Below, in pieces: positions 7,309 to 14,507 of a stretch of 22,868 nucleotides of DNA. How positions within the stretch are numbered: position 1 is the stretch's first letter; the number at the start of each line of letters is the position of its first letter. A program made the translations under genes and the position numbers. The notes under the pieces are model-generated. The model made no database searches and was not told the DNA's origin. It worked only from the letters and a program-made list of their open reading frames with translations. Source of the stretch: Lysobacterales bacterium UBA2790 (GTDB lineage: Bacteria; Pseudomonadota; Gammaproteobacteria; Xanthomonadales; Xanthomonadaceae); NCBI GenBank assembly GCA_002352135.1, contig DEHW01000216.1, forward strand, positions 9,873 to 32,740, written 5' to 3'.

Positions 7309-8709
7309 TCAGAACTCGGCGCTGCCAGGCGCGCGTGGGTAAGGAATGGCATCGCGAATGTTAGACAGACCACAGACGTACACCACGAGCCGCTCGAAGC
7401 CCAGTCCGAAACCGGCGTGCGGTACGCTGCCATAGCGGCGGAAATCCCGGTACCACTGGTAGTGCGATGGGTCCAGGCCGAACTGCGCCATTCGCGCGTC
7501 GAGCACGTCCAGACGTTCCTCGCGCTGACTGCCGCCGATGATCTCGCCGATGCCGGGAGCCAGCACGTCCATCGCGGCAACGGTCTTGCCGTCGTTGTTC
7601 AGGCGCATGTAGAAGGCCTTGATGTGCTCGGGGTAGTTCATGACTACGACCGGTCGACCGACATGCTGCTCGGTCAGCCAGCGCTCGTGCTCGGTCTGCA
7701 GGTCCAATCCCCACTCGACAGGGAAGTCGAAGTGCCGCCCGGACTTCTGCAGCAGTTCGATCGCTTCGCTGTAATCGATGCGCTCGAACGGGGAGTCAAT
7801 GAAGGTCTCCAAGCGCTGGATGGCAGTCTTATCAACACGCTCCACAATGAACTTCAGGTCGTCGTGCCGCTCGGCCAGCACCGCGCTGAAAACGTACTTC
7901 AGAAAGCGCTCGGCAAGGTTGGCGTCATCGTTCAGATCGGCGAAGGCGATCTCGGGTTCGATCATCCAGAACTCGGCCAAGTGCCGGGTGGTGTGCGAAT
8001 TCTCCGCTCGGAACGTCGGTCCAAAGGTGTAGACCTTGGACAAGGCGAGGCAGTAGGCCTCGACATTGAGCTGCCCGGAAACGGTCAGAAAGGTCTCGCG
8101 GCCGAAGAAATCCTGCTTGAAATCGATCGCACCTGCGTCAGTGCGCGGCAGGTTCATGAGATCCAGTGTCGAAACACGGAACATCTGCCCGGCACCCTCG
8201 GCATCGCTTGCGGTAATGATCGGCGTGTTGACCCAGAAGAAGCCGTCTTCATGGAAGAACCGATGGATCGCCATGGCGATGCAATGGCGGATGCGACTGA
8301 CCGCACCGAAAAGGTTGGTGCGCGGGCGCAGATGTGCCACTTCGCGGAGGAACTCCAGCGAATGCGGCTTCGGCTGGATCGGGTAGGTCTCGGGATCGTC
8401 GACCCAGCCGCACACCTGGATCGTGCTGGCCTGGATTTCATGCGCCTGCCCCTGCGCCGGTGAGGCGATCAGCGTTCCGGTCGCGATGACCGAGCATCCC
8501 GAAGTGAGGTGTTGCACTTCGCCGACGTAGTTGTCGAGCGTGCTCGGTGCGACAATTTGAATGCTGTCGAAGCATGAGCCGTCACTGAGGTTGACGAAGC
8601 TCATGCCCGCTTTGGAATCGCGTCGGGTTCTGACCCAGCCCTTGACGGTGATTTCCGTTCCGACGTGGACCCCGCCGGACAGCGCCTGCGCAACACTCAA
8701 CACGGTCAT
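7309..8709 (-). CDS. asnS: Asparagine--tRNA ligase
   Basis: Class IIb aminoacyl-tRNA synthetase that charges tRNA-Asn with asparagine in the cytosol. The N-terminal OB-fold anticodon-binding domain (about 10-110) contains [22 protein letters not shown]. Class II motif 2 is [21 protein letters not shown], and motif 3 is [27 protein letters not shown], typical of AsnRS. ATG 8709 is preferred over GTG 8718 because GGAG lies 8 nt before the ATG but only 1 nt before the GTG. This gives 466 residues, equal to the E. coli enzyme. It leads an operon with two small uncharacterised genes. A 15-nt palindrome lies about 45 nt upstream of its start. Confidence 0.97.
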   Translation of the reverse strand: MTVLSVAQALSGGVHVGTEITVKGWVRTRRDSKAGMSFVNLSDGSCFDSIQIVAPSTLDNYVGEVQHLTSGCSVIATGTLIASPAQGQAHEIQASTIQVCGWVDDPETYPIQPKPHSLEFLREVAHLRPRTNLFGAVSRIRHCIAMAIHRFFHEDGFFWVNTPIITASDAEGAGQMFRVSTLDLMNLPRTDAGAIDFKQDFFGRETFLTVSGQLNVEAYCLALSKVYTFGPTFRAENSHTTRHLAEFWMIEPEIAFADLNDDANLAERFLKYVFSAVLAERHDDLKFIVERVDKTAIQRLETFIDSPFERIDYSEAIELLQKSGRHFDFPVEWGLDLQTEHERWLTEQHVGRPVVVMNYPEHIKAFYMRLNNDGKTVAAMDVLAPGIGEIIGGSQREERLDVLDARMAQFGLDPSHYQWYRDFRRYGSVPHAGFGLGFERLVVYVCGLSNIRDAIPYPRAPGSAEF

Positions 8710-8752
8710 TGCTGACACTCCAACCTGTGAATAGAGCCGCGCAGTTTACCGG

Positions 8753-8767
8753 ACGCGTGCCACGCGT
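8753..8767. promoter_or_regulatory. Palindrome upstream of asnS, candidate operator
   Basis: ACGCGTGCCACGCGT is a perfect inverted repeat with 7-nt arms around a single central base, in the asnS/iscA-like intergenic region. Size and symmetry would fit a dimeric regulator. No known motif is assigned. Confidence 0.3.
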
Positions 8768-8841
8768 TGAGCAGCGCTGAGTGCGTTAGTGCCAGTCTTC
8801 GGTATCCCGGATTGGTCGTGTGGTGGCTGGATGACGTGGTC

Positions 8842-8870
8842 TTGACATAAAACTCACGCGAGGGTGAGAC
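8842..8870 (+). promoter_or_regulatory. Candidate promoter/operator for the A-type Fe-S carrier gene
   Basis: A perfect -35 hexamer TTGACA (8842-8847) is followed 17 bp later by a poor -10 (TGAGAC, 8865-8870). The inverted repeat CTCAC-6-GTGAG (8853-8857, 8864-8868) sits in the spacer, overlapping the -10. A poor -10 with an overlapping repeat suggests regulation, but no specific regulator can be named. Confidence 0.35.
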
Positions 8871-8928
8871 CATCAGCGGTCAGCGGGCTTACAGCGCCAT
8901 CGCTCCACGAATTGAGGAGGGTCAGAAG

Positions 8929-9258
8929 ATGGGAATTCGCCTCACCGCATCGGCAATCGAGCGGGTTCGCGCCTTTCTGGACAAGGATCAGGCAGCGGTT
9001 GGCTTTCGTTTTGGGGTCAAACGGACCGGCTGCTCTGGTTGGGGCTACGTCGTGGAAGTCGCGCATGAGCGACGCCCGGACGATGCGGCGTTCGACGAGC
9101 AGGGCGTGGTGATTCTGGTCGATGCGGAAAGTCTTCCTTTGGTGGAAGGTACGGAGATCGACTTCCAGCGCCAGGGACTGAATCAACAGTTCGTCTTCAA
9201 CAACCCGCAGGCCGCTGCTGCCTGTGGCTGCGGCGAGAGCTTTACGACGGCCGCTTAA
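8929..9258 (+). CDS. A-type iron-sulfur carrier protein (HesB/IscA/ErpA family)
   Basis: Small cytosolic protein that binds and hands on iron-sulfur clusters or iron during Fe-S protein assembly. The 109 residues hold the three invariant cysteines at 35 (GCSGWGY), 99 and 101 (CGCGESF), the same positions as in E. coli IscA. ATG 8929 has GAGGAGG at good spacing. No other isc or suf gene is adjacent, so it is a stand-alone carrier, as ErpA often is. IscA, ErpA and SufA are too alike to separate by eye, so I give no symbol. It is transcribed away from asnS. Confidence 0.93.
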   Translation: MGIRLTASAIERVRAFLDKDQAAVGFRFGVKRTGCSGWGYVVEVAHERRPDDAAFDEQGVVILVDAESLPLVEGTEIDFQRQGLNQQFVFNNPQAAAACGCGESFTTAA

Positions 9259-9281
9259 CCATCGCGGTCGTCGCGAGGCTT

Positions 9282-9308
9282 TTGTCAGCTTGATCGCAGT
9301 GCTACACT
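9282..9308 (+). promoter_or_regulatory. Candidate promoter of the rpsF operon
   Basis: TTGTCA (9282-9287) or TTTGTC (9281-9286) with TACACT (9303-9308) at 15-16 bp spacing, about 100 nt before rpsF. This is a plausible sigma-70 type promoter that leaves room for a structured leader. Confidence 0.4.
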
Positions 9309-9324
9309 TGCGAGCTGCCTGCGG

Positions 9325-9367
9325 GCAGACCTTGCCTCATCACCCTGTAAACGGGATCGGGAGGCTG
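9325..9367 (+). promoter_or_regulatory. Structured leader of rpsF, candidate S6:S18 autoregulatory element
   Basis: The leader can fold into one interrupted hairpin: GCCTC with GAGGC (9334-9338, 9361-9365) and CCC with GGG (9343-9345, 9353-9355) around a tgtaaac loop, with possible pairing of outer GCAG and CTGC bases. S6:S18 complexes are known to bind such leaders in many bacteria. Assignment here rests on position and fold only. Confidence 0.4.
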
Positions 9368-9409
9368 CGAAGCGGCATGTCGCCGTTTCGTCATCCATAA
9401 GGAGTTTCC

Positions 9410-9811
9410 ATGCGTCATTACGAAATCGTGTTCATGGTCCATCCGGACCAGAGTGAGCAGGTTCCCGCCATGATCGAGCGTTACAAGACGCTGATTGAAG
9501 GCGACAAGGGTGCCATTCACCGTCTCGAAGATTGGGGGCGCCGTCAGTTGGCCTACCCGATCGAAAATCTCGTCAAGGCCCACTACGTGCTGATGAACAT
9601 CGAGTGTTCGCAGGGCGTGCTGGACGAGCTGGTTGCGGGTTTCCGCTTCAACGATGCCGTGCTGCGTCATCTGGTGCTGGTGCGTGACGAAGCCGTGACC
9701 GAGCAGTCGCTGATCATGAAGCAGAAGGACGAAAAGCCGGAGCGTCGCCGTCGTGATGACGACAGCGAAGTTGAGATGTCTGCCGATCGTGGCAGTGACG
9801 AAGCGCTCTAA
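9410..9811 (+). CDS. rpsF: 30S ribosomal protein S6
   Basis: Ribosomal protein that binds the central domain of 16S rRNA together with S18. The 133 residues begin [18 protein letters not shown] and contain the family motifs [15 protein letters not shown] and [20 protein letters not shown]. The tail is charged and disordered ([17 protein letters not shown]), as in other proteobacterial S6 proteins. AAGGAG lies 7 nt before ATG 9410. It is the first gene of rpsF-rpsR-rplI and is followed 15 nt later by rpsR. Confidence 0.98.
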   Translation: MRHYEIVFMVHPDQSEQVPAMIERYKTLIEGDKGAIHRLEDWGRRQLAYPIENLVKAHYVLMNIECSQGVLDELVAGFRFNDAVLRHLVLVRDEAVTEQSLIMKQKDEKPERRRRDDDSEVEMSADRGSDEAL

Positions 9812-9826
9812 TTCCGGAGATTGACC

Positions 9827-10051
9827 ATGTCCAAGTTCTTCCGCCGCCGCAAGTTCTGCAAATTCACCGCCGAGGGCGTGACCGAGATCGATTACAAGGA
9901 TCTCAACACTCTGCGTCAGTACATCACTGAAACCGGCAAGATCGTGCCGAGCCGCATCACGGGTACCAAGTCGAAGTACCAGCGCCAGCTGGCAACGGCT
10001 GTGAAGCGTGCGCGTTTCCTTGCGCTGATCCCCTATTGCGACAACCACTGA
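9827..10051 (+). CDS. rpsR: 30S ribosomal protein S18
   Basis: Small basic ribosomal protein, partner of S6 on the 30S platform. The 74 residues run from [17 protein letters not shown] through [34 protein letters not shown] to [14 protein letters not shown], which is the complete family pattern. ATG 9827 has GGAG at 8-nt spacing; the TTG two codons earlier is not needed. It is followed by 99 nt before rplI. Confidence 0.98.
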   Translation: MSKFFRRRKFCKFTAEGVTEIDYKDLNTLRQYITETGKIVPSRITGTKSKYQRQLATAVKRARFLALIPYCDNH

Positions 10052-10150
10052 GTCGCGAGTGCTGCTCGCTATGGGCAGCGTCGCGTTGATCATATTCGGA
10101 CAGCCTGAAGGGCTGCGGCGTGAACGCGTCGCTAACGATTTGGAGTAGTT

Positions 10151-10600
10151 ATGAAGCTGATTCTGTTGCAGAAGGTCACCAATCTCGGTGGTCTCGGTGA
10201 TCTGGTCGATGTGAAGCCCGGCTATGGCCGCAACTTCCTCGTTCCGCAGGGCAAGGCGGTCGCCGCGACGGCTGCCAACATTGCATCGTTTGAAGCGCGT
10301 CGTGCCGAGTACGAGGCGCGTGCTCGCGAGTTGGCTGCAGGTGCGGATGCCCGCCGTGCGAAGTTCGAGGGTGCATCGGTGACGATTGCTGCCAACGCGT
10401 CGACCGAAGGCAAGCTGTACGGCTCGGTGAGCACGCGTGACATCGCCGAAGCCTTCACGGCGGCAGGTTTGCCACTGCAGAAGAGCGAAGTGGTGATGGG
10501 CGAAGGCCCGATTCGCCGCACCGGCGAGTTCGATGTGGTTGTGCATCTGCACGCCGACGTCGAAGCCACGGTCAAGGTCATCGTGGTACCCGAGGCCTGA
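10151..10600 (+). CDS. rplI: 50S ribosomal protein L9
   Basis: Two-domain protein at the base of the L1 stalk. The 149 residues start with the conserved N-terminal domain, [37 protein letters not shown] long connecting helix follows (about 40-75, rich in A, E and R), then the C-terminal domain containing [17 protein letters not shown] and [22 protein letters not shown] lies 6 nt before the ATG. The gene is followed by a strong terminator, so it ends the rpsF operon. Confidence 0.98.
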   Translation: MKLILLQKVTNLGGLGDLVDVKPGYGRNFLVPQGKAVAATAANIASFEARRAEYEARARELAAGADARRAKFEGASVTIAANASTEGKLYGSVSTRDIAEAFTAAGLPLQKSEVVMGEGPIRRTGEFDVVVHLHADVEATVKVIVVPEA

Positions 10601-10623
10601 TAGTTCGCTGCGAACCGCGTTCG

Positions 10624-10659
10624 GAAATGGGCACCTTAGGGTGCCCATTTCATTTGTTT
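10624..10659 (+). terminator. Rho-independent terminator after rplI
   Basis: A 12-bp perfect stem (GAAATGGGCACC, 10624-10635, with GGTGCCCATTTC, 10640-10651) and a TTAG loop are followed by a T-rich tail (atttgttt). It lies 23 nt after the rplI stop. Confidence 0.92.
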
Positions 10660-10716
10660 GCCCGCCTTCTGGCTCTCCCCACTATCATTCACTCTCCATT
10701 CCGACACTGAGCATCC

Positions 10717-12138
10717 ATGACCTCTCCCGGCAACGGACGCCGCCAGGACCGTGATCGCGCGATCCGGCAGGACGAACATCGCGGTGATGCCTTGCGCATT
10801 CCGCCGCACTCGATGGAGGCAGAGCAGGCCGTTCTCGGTGGCCTGATGCTGAGCACCCAGGCATGGGACACGGTCGCCGACCGACTGCGAGAGGAAGACT
10901 TCTACCGGCGCGACCATCAGTTGATCTTTCGGGCCATCGCGACGCTCGCCGAGGAAAGTCGGCCTTGTGACGCGGTCACGCTGGGTGAATGGCTGGAGAA
11001 TCAAGGCTTGGCCGCGGAGTTGGGCGGCGGCGCCTACATACTGGAACTGGCTTCGACGACGCCCAGTGCGGCGAATGTGGCCGCATACGCGGACATCGTT
11101 CGTGAAAAATCGATTCTTCGCCAGCTGATCGACGTCGGCACGGCGATTGCCAGCGATGGGTTTCAGCCGGAGGGGCGGTCTTCGCGCGATCTGCTGGAGC
11201 AGGCGGAACAGCAGGTGTTCCGAATCGCCGAAGCAGGCAGTCGATCAAGACAGGGATTCCAGTCCTTGCGCGACGCCGTCAAAGACGCCTTCCGTCTGCT
11301 GCAGGAACGCTATACCAACAAGGCGGCGGTGACCGGGTTGCCGACCGGCTTCATCGATTTTGACCAGCAGACCGCCGGCTTGCAGCCATCTGACCTGATC
11401 ATTCTCGCCGCCCGTCCTGCGATGGGTAAGACGTCGTTGGCGCTCAACATTGCCGAGTACGCGGCGATCAAGTCAGGTCGCGCGGCGGCGGTGTTCTCGA
11501 TGGAAATGTCGGCTTCCCAGCTGGCCTTTCGTCTGATCTCTTCGCTGGGTCGCATCAATCAGCAACATCTGCGCACCGGGCAGTTGGAGGACGAGGATTG
11601 GCCGCGTGTCAGTCATGCCATCACGATGCTGTCAGAAGCCAAGATCTTCATTGACGACACCCCCGCATTGTCGCCGACCGAGCTACGCGCACGCTGCCGC
11701 CGTCTGGCGCGCGATCAAGGTGGGCTGGGACTGGTGGTGATCGACTACCTGCAATTGATGCAGGTGCCCGGCAATCGCGAGAACCGTGCCACGGAAATTT
11801 CAGAAATCTCACGCAGCTTGAAGGCCCTTGCCAAAGAGCTGAATGTCCCCGTGATTGCTCTCTCCCAGTTGAATCGATCCTTGGAAAGCCGTACTGACAA
11901 GCGTCCGGTAATGGCGGATCTGCGTGAATCCGGCGCCATAGAGCAGGATGCTGACATGATCCTGTTCATCTATCGCGACGAGTACTACAACAAAGAGTCG
12001 GGCGAAAAAGGCGTCGCCGAGGTCATCATCGGCAAGAACCGCCACGGTCCGACCAACACCATCAAGCTGGCCTTTCAGGGGCAATACACTCGCTTCGACA
12101 ATCTGGCGACGGGCGCGTATTCCGGGAGTTTCGAGTGA
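10717..12138 (+). CDS. dnaB: Replicative DNA helicase DnaB
   Basis: Hexameric 5'-3' helicase that unwinds the chromosome at the fork and binds primase DnaG. The 473 residues comprise the N-terminal domain (about 28-130, starting IPPHSMEAEQAVLGG), a linker, and the RecA-like motor. Walker A is ARPAMGKTS (232-240), followed by FSMEMSASQLAFR. Walker B is in LVVIDYLQLM (339-348), followed by ALSQLNRSLESR and GAIEQDADMILFIYRDEYYN. No intein interrupts it. ATG 10717 has no clear Shine-Dalgarno sequence; it lies after the rplI terminator and so needs its own promoter, which I cannot place securely. The stop overlaps the alr start. Confidence 0.98.
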   Translation: MTSPGNGRRQDRDRAIRQDEHRGDALRIPPHSMEAEQAVLGGLMLSTQAWDTVADRLREEDFYRRDHQLIFRAIATLAEESRPCDAVTLGEWLENQGLAAELGGGAYILELASTTPSAANVAAYADIVREKSILRQLIDVGTAIASDGFQPEGRSSRDLLEQAEQQVFRIAEAGSRSRQGFQSLRDAVKDAFRLLQERYTNKAAVTGLPTGFIDFDQQTAGLQPSDLIILAARPAMGKTSLALNIAEYAAIKSGRAAAVFSMEMSASQLAFRLISSLGRINQQHLRTGQLEDEDWPRVSHAITMLSEAKIFIDDTPALSPTELRARCRRLARDQGGLGLVVIDYLQLMQVPGNRENRATEISEISRSLKALAKELNVPVIALSQLNRSLESRTDKRPVMADLRESGAIEQDADMILFIYRDEYYNKESGEKGVAEVIIGKNRHGPTNTIKLAFQGQYTRFDNLATGAYSGSFE

Positions 12139-13220
12139 GTCGAGCGACTTGCGCGACGATTCATCTGGATGCGTTGCGCCACAACCTGAAAACGTTACGA
12201 CAGAAGGCACCACACAGTCAGGTCATGGCCGTGGTCAAGGCCGATGGTTATGGCCATGGATTGGAGCGTGTCGCGCGCGCACTCTCGGACGCCGACGCCT
12301 TTGGTGTCGCGGCGCTGGACGACGCGCAACGCCTCAGAGCGGCGGGCCATCGGCAGCGTGTCGTGCTGCTCTCAGGGCCGGATGAAGCCGCGGATATCCC
12401 GGTTCTGCGCGATCTGGATGTCGATGCCGTGATTCACCATCCCAGTCAGCTGGCATGGCTGGAACACGCCGCAGCAGGACCTCCATTGCGCGTCTGGCTG
12501 AAGATCGATACGGGCATGGGGCGGCTGGGTTTTCCGCTGGCTGAAGCCGTGGACATACATCGCCGATTGCGCAACTGTCCCGCAGTGCAGAAAGACATCG
12601 TCTGCATGACCCATTTTGCGCGCTCGGATGAATTTGGCGAGTCGATGACGCACGAGCAAATCCAGCGTTTCGAAGCCTGTCTGCAGGGTGTGCCGGGCGA
12701 GCGGTCGTTGGCAAACTCCGCAGCAGTCATCGGATGGCCCGCTTCACACTCCAATTGGATCCGCCCGGGTGGCGCGCTGTATGGCTTGTCCTCGGTGGAC
12801 GGGCGCAGCGGGACTGATCTGGGATTACGTCCAGCGATGACGTTGTCGACGCGTCTGATTGCTGACAAGCGGATCGAGGCGGGCGATTCGGTGGGCTACG
12901 GTGCGGGGTTTGTCGCTCAGCGGTCGATGCGGATCGGCATCGCGGCGATCGGCTATGGCGACGGCTATCCGCGCCTGGCTGGCACAGGCACACCCATTCT
13001 CGTCAATGGCCGTCGCACCATGCTGGTTGGGCGCGTGTCGATGGACCTGTTGGCGCTTGACCTCAGTGACATGCCAGAGGCGCGAGTTGGCGACCCTGTG
13101 GTGGCATGGGGCGAAGGTCTGCCGATCGAGGAAGTGGCCGCTCGAGCAGGCACCATCGGCTATGAATTGGCGTGCGGAATTACGCGTCGCGTGCGCTTTC
13201 AGGAAGTCGATTCGCGCTGA
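12135..13220 (+). CDS. alr: Alanine racemase
   Basis: PLP-dependent enzyme that interconverts L- and D-alanine and supplies D-Ala for peptidoglycan. The 361 residues contain the PLP lysine Lys35 in AVVKADGYGHG, the IDTGMGRLGF segment, the catalytic Tyr255 in SVGYGAGF, and the C-terminal beta domain with IGYGDGYPR and VGRVSMDLLALDLS. GTG 12135 is the start and overlaps the dnaB stop as GTGA, so translation is coupled to dnaB. The dnaB-alr order is the same as in E. coli and other gammaproteobacteria. Biosynthetic (Alr) and catabolic (DadX) forms cannot be told apart for certain; the context favours Alr. No terminator is visible after the stop. Confidence 0.96.
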   Translation: MSRATCATIHLDALRHNLKTLRQKAPHSQVMAVVKADGYGHGLERVARALSDADAFGVAALDDAQRLRAAGHRQRVVLLSGPDEAADIPVLRDLDVDAVIHHPSQLAWLEHAAAGPPLRVWLKIDTGMGRLGFPLAEAVDIHRRLRNCPAVQKDIVCMTHFARSDEFGESMTHEQIQRFEACLQGVPGERSLANSAAVIGWPASHSNWIRPGGALYGLSSVDGRSGTDLGLRPAMTLSTRLIADKRIEAGDSVGYGAGFVAQRSMRIGIAAIGYGDGYPRLAGTGTPILVNGRRTMLVGRVSMDLLALDLSDMPEARVGDPVVAWGEGLPIEEVAARAGTIGYELACGITRRVRFQEVDSR

Positions 13221-13660
13221 ATCACTGGCCAACGCGTTGAGACACGCTGCGCGCAATCGTCGGGTCAATAGCGTCGCATACACACGCACGTCGTTGAGCA
13301 GGGGTTCGGAGTTTTCGAGTCCACATCGAAGTCAGCACGATTCGTGCAAGCTGAAGCACGCGCCATTGACGCGTGCGCAGAGCCTCTGGCTCTCGATGGT
13401 TCGCGTGCATCGCAGGATTCTGCAGGCACACGTACTCCAAGGCGCGTCAAAGTGTGTCATTCGGTCGCAGGCTCGGGGTGCCGTGCTCGGATTTCGCGTT
13501 CGAACTGTGCAGTCAGGACAAGACAGCTGGTTCGTATTTTGAAATACTCCGTGGGCTGTCGACTGCGCGGATTCCAGTCTTGGTCTGCTTTGCGCTTGAT
13601 CAATCCTGGTCCGTTGCCCGCTACCTACACTTTGACCATCCAATCTGGAGCACTTGTCCA
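13221..13660. other. 440-bp gene-free spacer with clustered inverted repeats
   Basis: No protein or tRNA gene is recognised. Short stem-loops follow each other: GCACG/CGTGC (13335-13347), GCACGCG/CGCGTGC (13356-13376), AGAGCC/GGCTCT (13379-13393). Farther on is a nested pair, GACAGC/GCTGTC (13522-13527, 13555-13560) around GTATTTTGAAATAC (13534-13547). It may hold the promoter and leader of the MBL-fold gene or a small RNA; none can be shown from sequence alone. Confidence 0.4.
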
Positions 13661-14431
13661 ATGTCCGTCGAGATTTTTTCCAGCGCCGATCACAAATGCG
13701 TGGTGTTTCCTGATCTGGTGCGAGGTGAGGACGGTGTGCAGGCAAATCAGTTTCTGGTGGTTCATGGCAAGCATTCCGCGCTGATCGATCCAGGTGGTGC
13801 GCTGCTCTACACGCCACTGAATCTGGCGATTTCCCGCTACGTCCAGCCGCGTGAGCTGACCTATATCCTGGCCTCGCATCAGGACCCTGACGTGATCGGT
13901 TCGGTGGATCGTTGGCTGCTTTACAGCGACTGCTCGATCGTCTGTTCCAAGCTGTGGGGGCGGTTCATTCCGCACAGCGTGCCGCACTATCAGAAGGGTG
14001 CCGGTGGTGATCGCTACATGCTGGTGCCCGATGAGGGCATGGATATCCCGATGGGCGATATCAAGCTGCGTGCGCTGCCTGCGCACTTCCTGCACTCGGT
14101 CGGCAATCTGAGCTTCTACGATCCCTACAGCAAGATCCTGTTTTCGGGCGACATCGGTGCCTCCCTGATCGCCGCTGGCACTGCCTACGAACCCGTTGAA
14201 GATTTCTCCAGCTTGGTCGGTCGCATGGAAGGCTTCCATCGTCGCTACATGGCGTCGAATCGGGTCACGCGTCTGTGGGTGCGCATGGTTCGCCAACTGC
14301 CGATCGACATGATCGTTCCGCAGCATGGTCTGCCGATGAAGGGCAAGGCAGTGGCTGATTTCCTCAGTTGGTTGGAAGAGCTGGAGTGTGGCGTGGACCT
14401 GCTTGGGCCAGCGAACTACCGCATCAGCTGA
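13661..14431 (+). CDS. MBL-fold protein of the oxygen-binding di-iron (flavodiiron-like) type
   Basis: 256 residues with the metallo-beta-lactamase fold resembling the di-iron domain of flavodiiron proteins, but without the flavodoxin domain. Candidate metal ligands are His73, Asp75 and Asp77 in ASHQDPDVIGS, His145 in PAHFLHSVGN, Asp164 in FSGDIGAS and His222 in VPQHGLP. Flavodiiron proteins have H-x-E-x-D-H at the first site; here Glu is Asp and the last His is Val78. The spacing and the FLHS, SGD and PxHG segments favour this group over hydrolytic MBL enzymes. An oxygen- or NO-related sensing or reducing role is inferred from the family. ATG 13661 has GGAG upstream at long spacing; the frame is open further upstream, but that part does not look coding. 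It stands alone between alr and a bidirectional terminator. Confidence 0.87.
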   Translation: MSVEIFSSADHKCVVFPDLVRGEDGVQANQFLVVHGKHSALIDPGGALLYTPLNLAISRYVQPRELTYILASHQDPDVIGSVDRWLLYSDCSIVCSKLWGRFIPHSVPHYQKGAGGDRYMLVPDEGMDIPMGDIKLRALPAHFLHSVGNLSFYDPYSKILFSGDIGASLIAAGTAYEPVEDFSSLVGRMEGFHRRYMASNRVTRLWVRMVRQLPIDMIVPQHGLPMKGKAVADFLSWLEELECGVDLLGPANYRIS

Positions 14432-14451
14432 TCAGTCACACGAGGAGCAAC

Positions 14452-14485
14452 AAAAAACGGCACCCATCGGGTGCCGTTTTTGTTT
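14452..14485. terminator. Bidirectional terminator between the MBL-fold gene and ppsA
   Basis: A perfect 13-bp stem, AAAAACGGCACCC (14453-14465) with GGGTGCCGTTTTT (14469-14481), and a 3-nt loop. The A tract and the T tract make it work for both convergent genes. Confidence 0.93.
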
Positions 14486-14507
14486 GCCAGGGTAGAGATT
14501 GATCGGC

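Noticed and set aside
7237..8463. 408-codon open frame on the plus strand opposite asnS
   Set aside because: It is a complete shadow of the AsnRS coding sequence, with no ribosome binding site or recognisable domain.
9302..10648. 448-codon open frame on the minus strand opposite rpsF, rpsR and rplI
   Set aside because: It is antisense to three well-recognised ribosomal protein genes, His/Arg/Thr-rich in composition, and results from high-GC codon bias.
13373..13660. 96-residue N-terminal extension of the MBL-fold protein
   Set aside because: Its composition is unlike the rest of the protein, it overlaps the hairpin cluster, and the domain is complete from ATG 13661.
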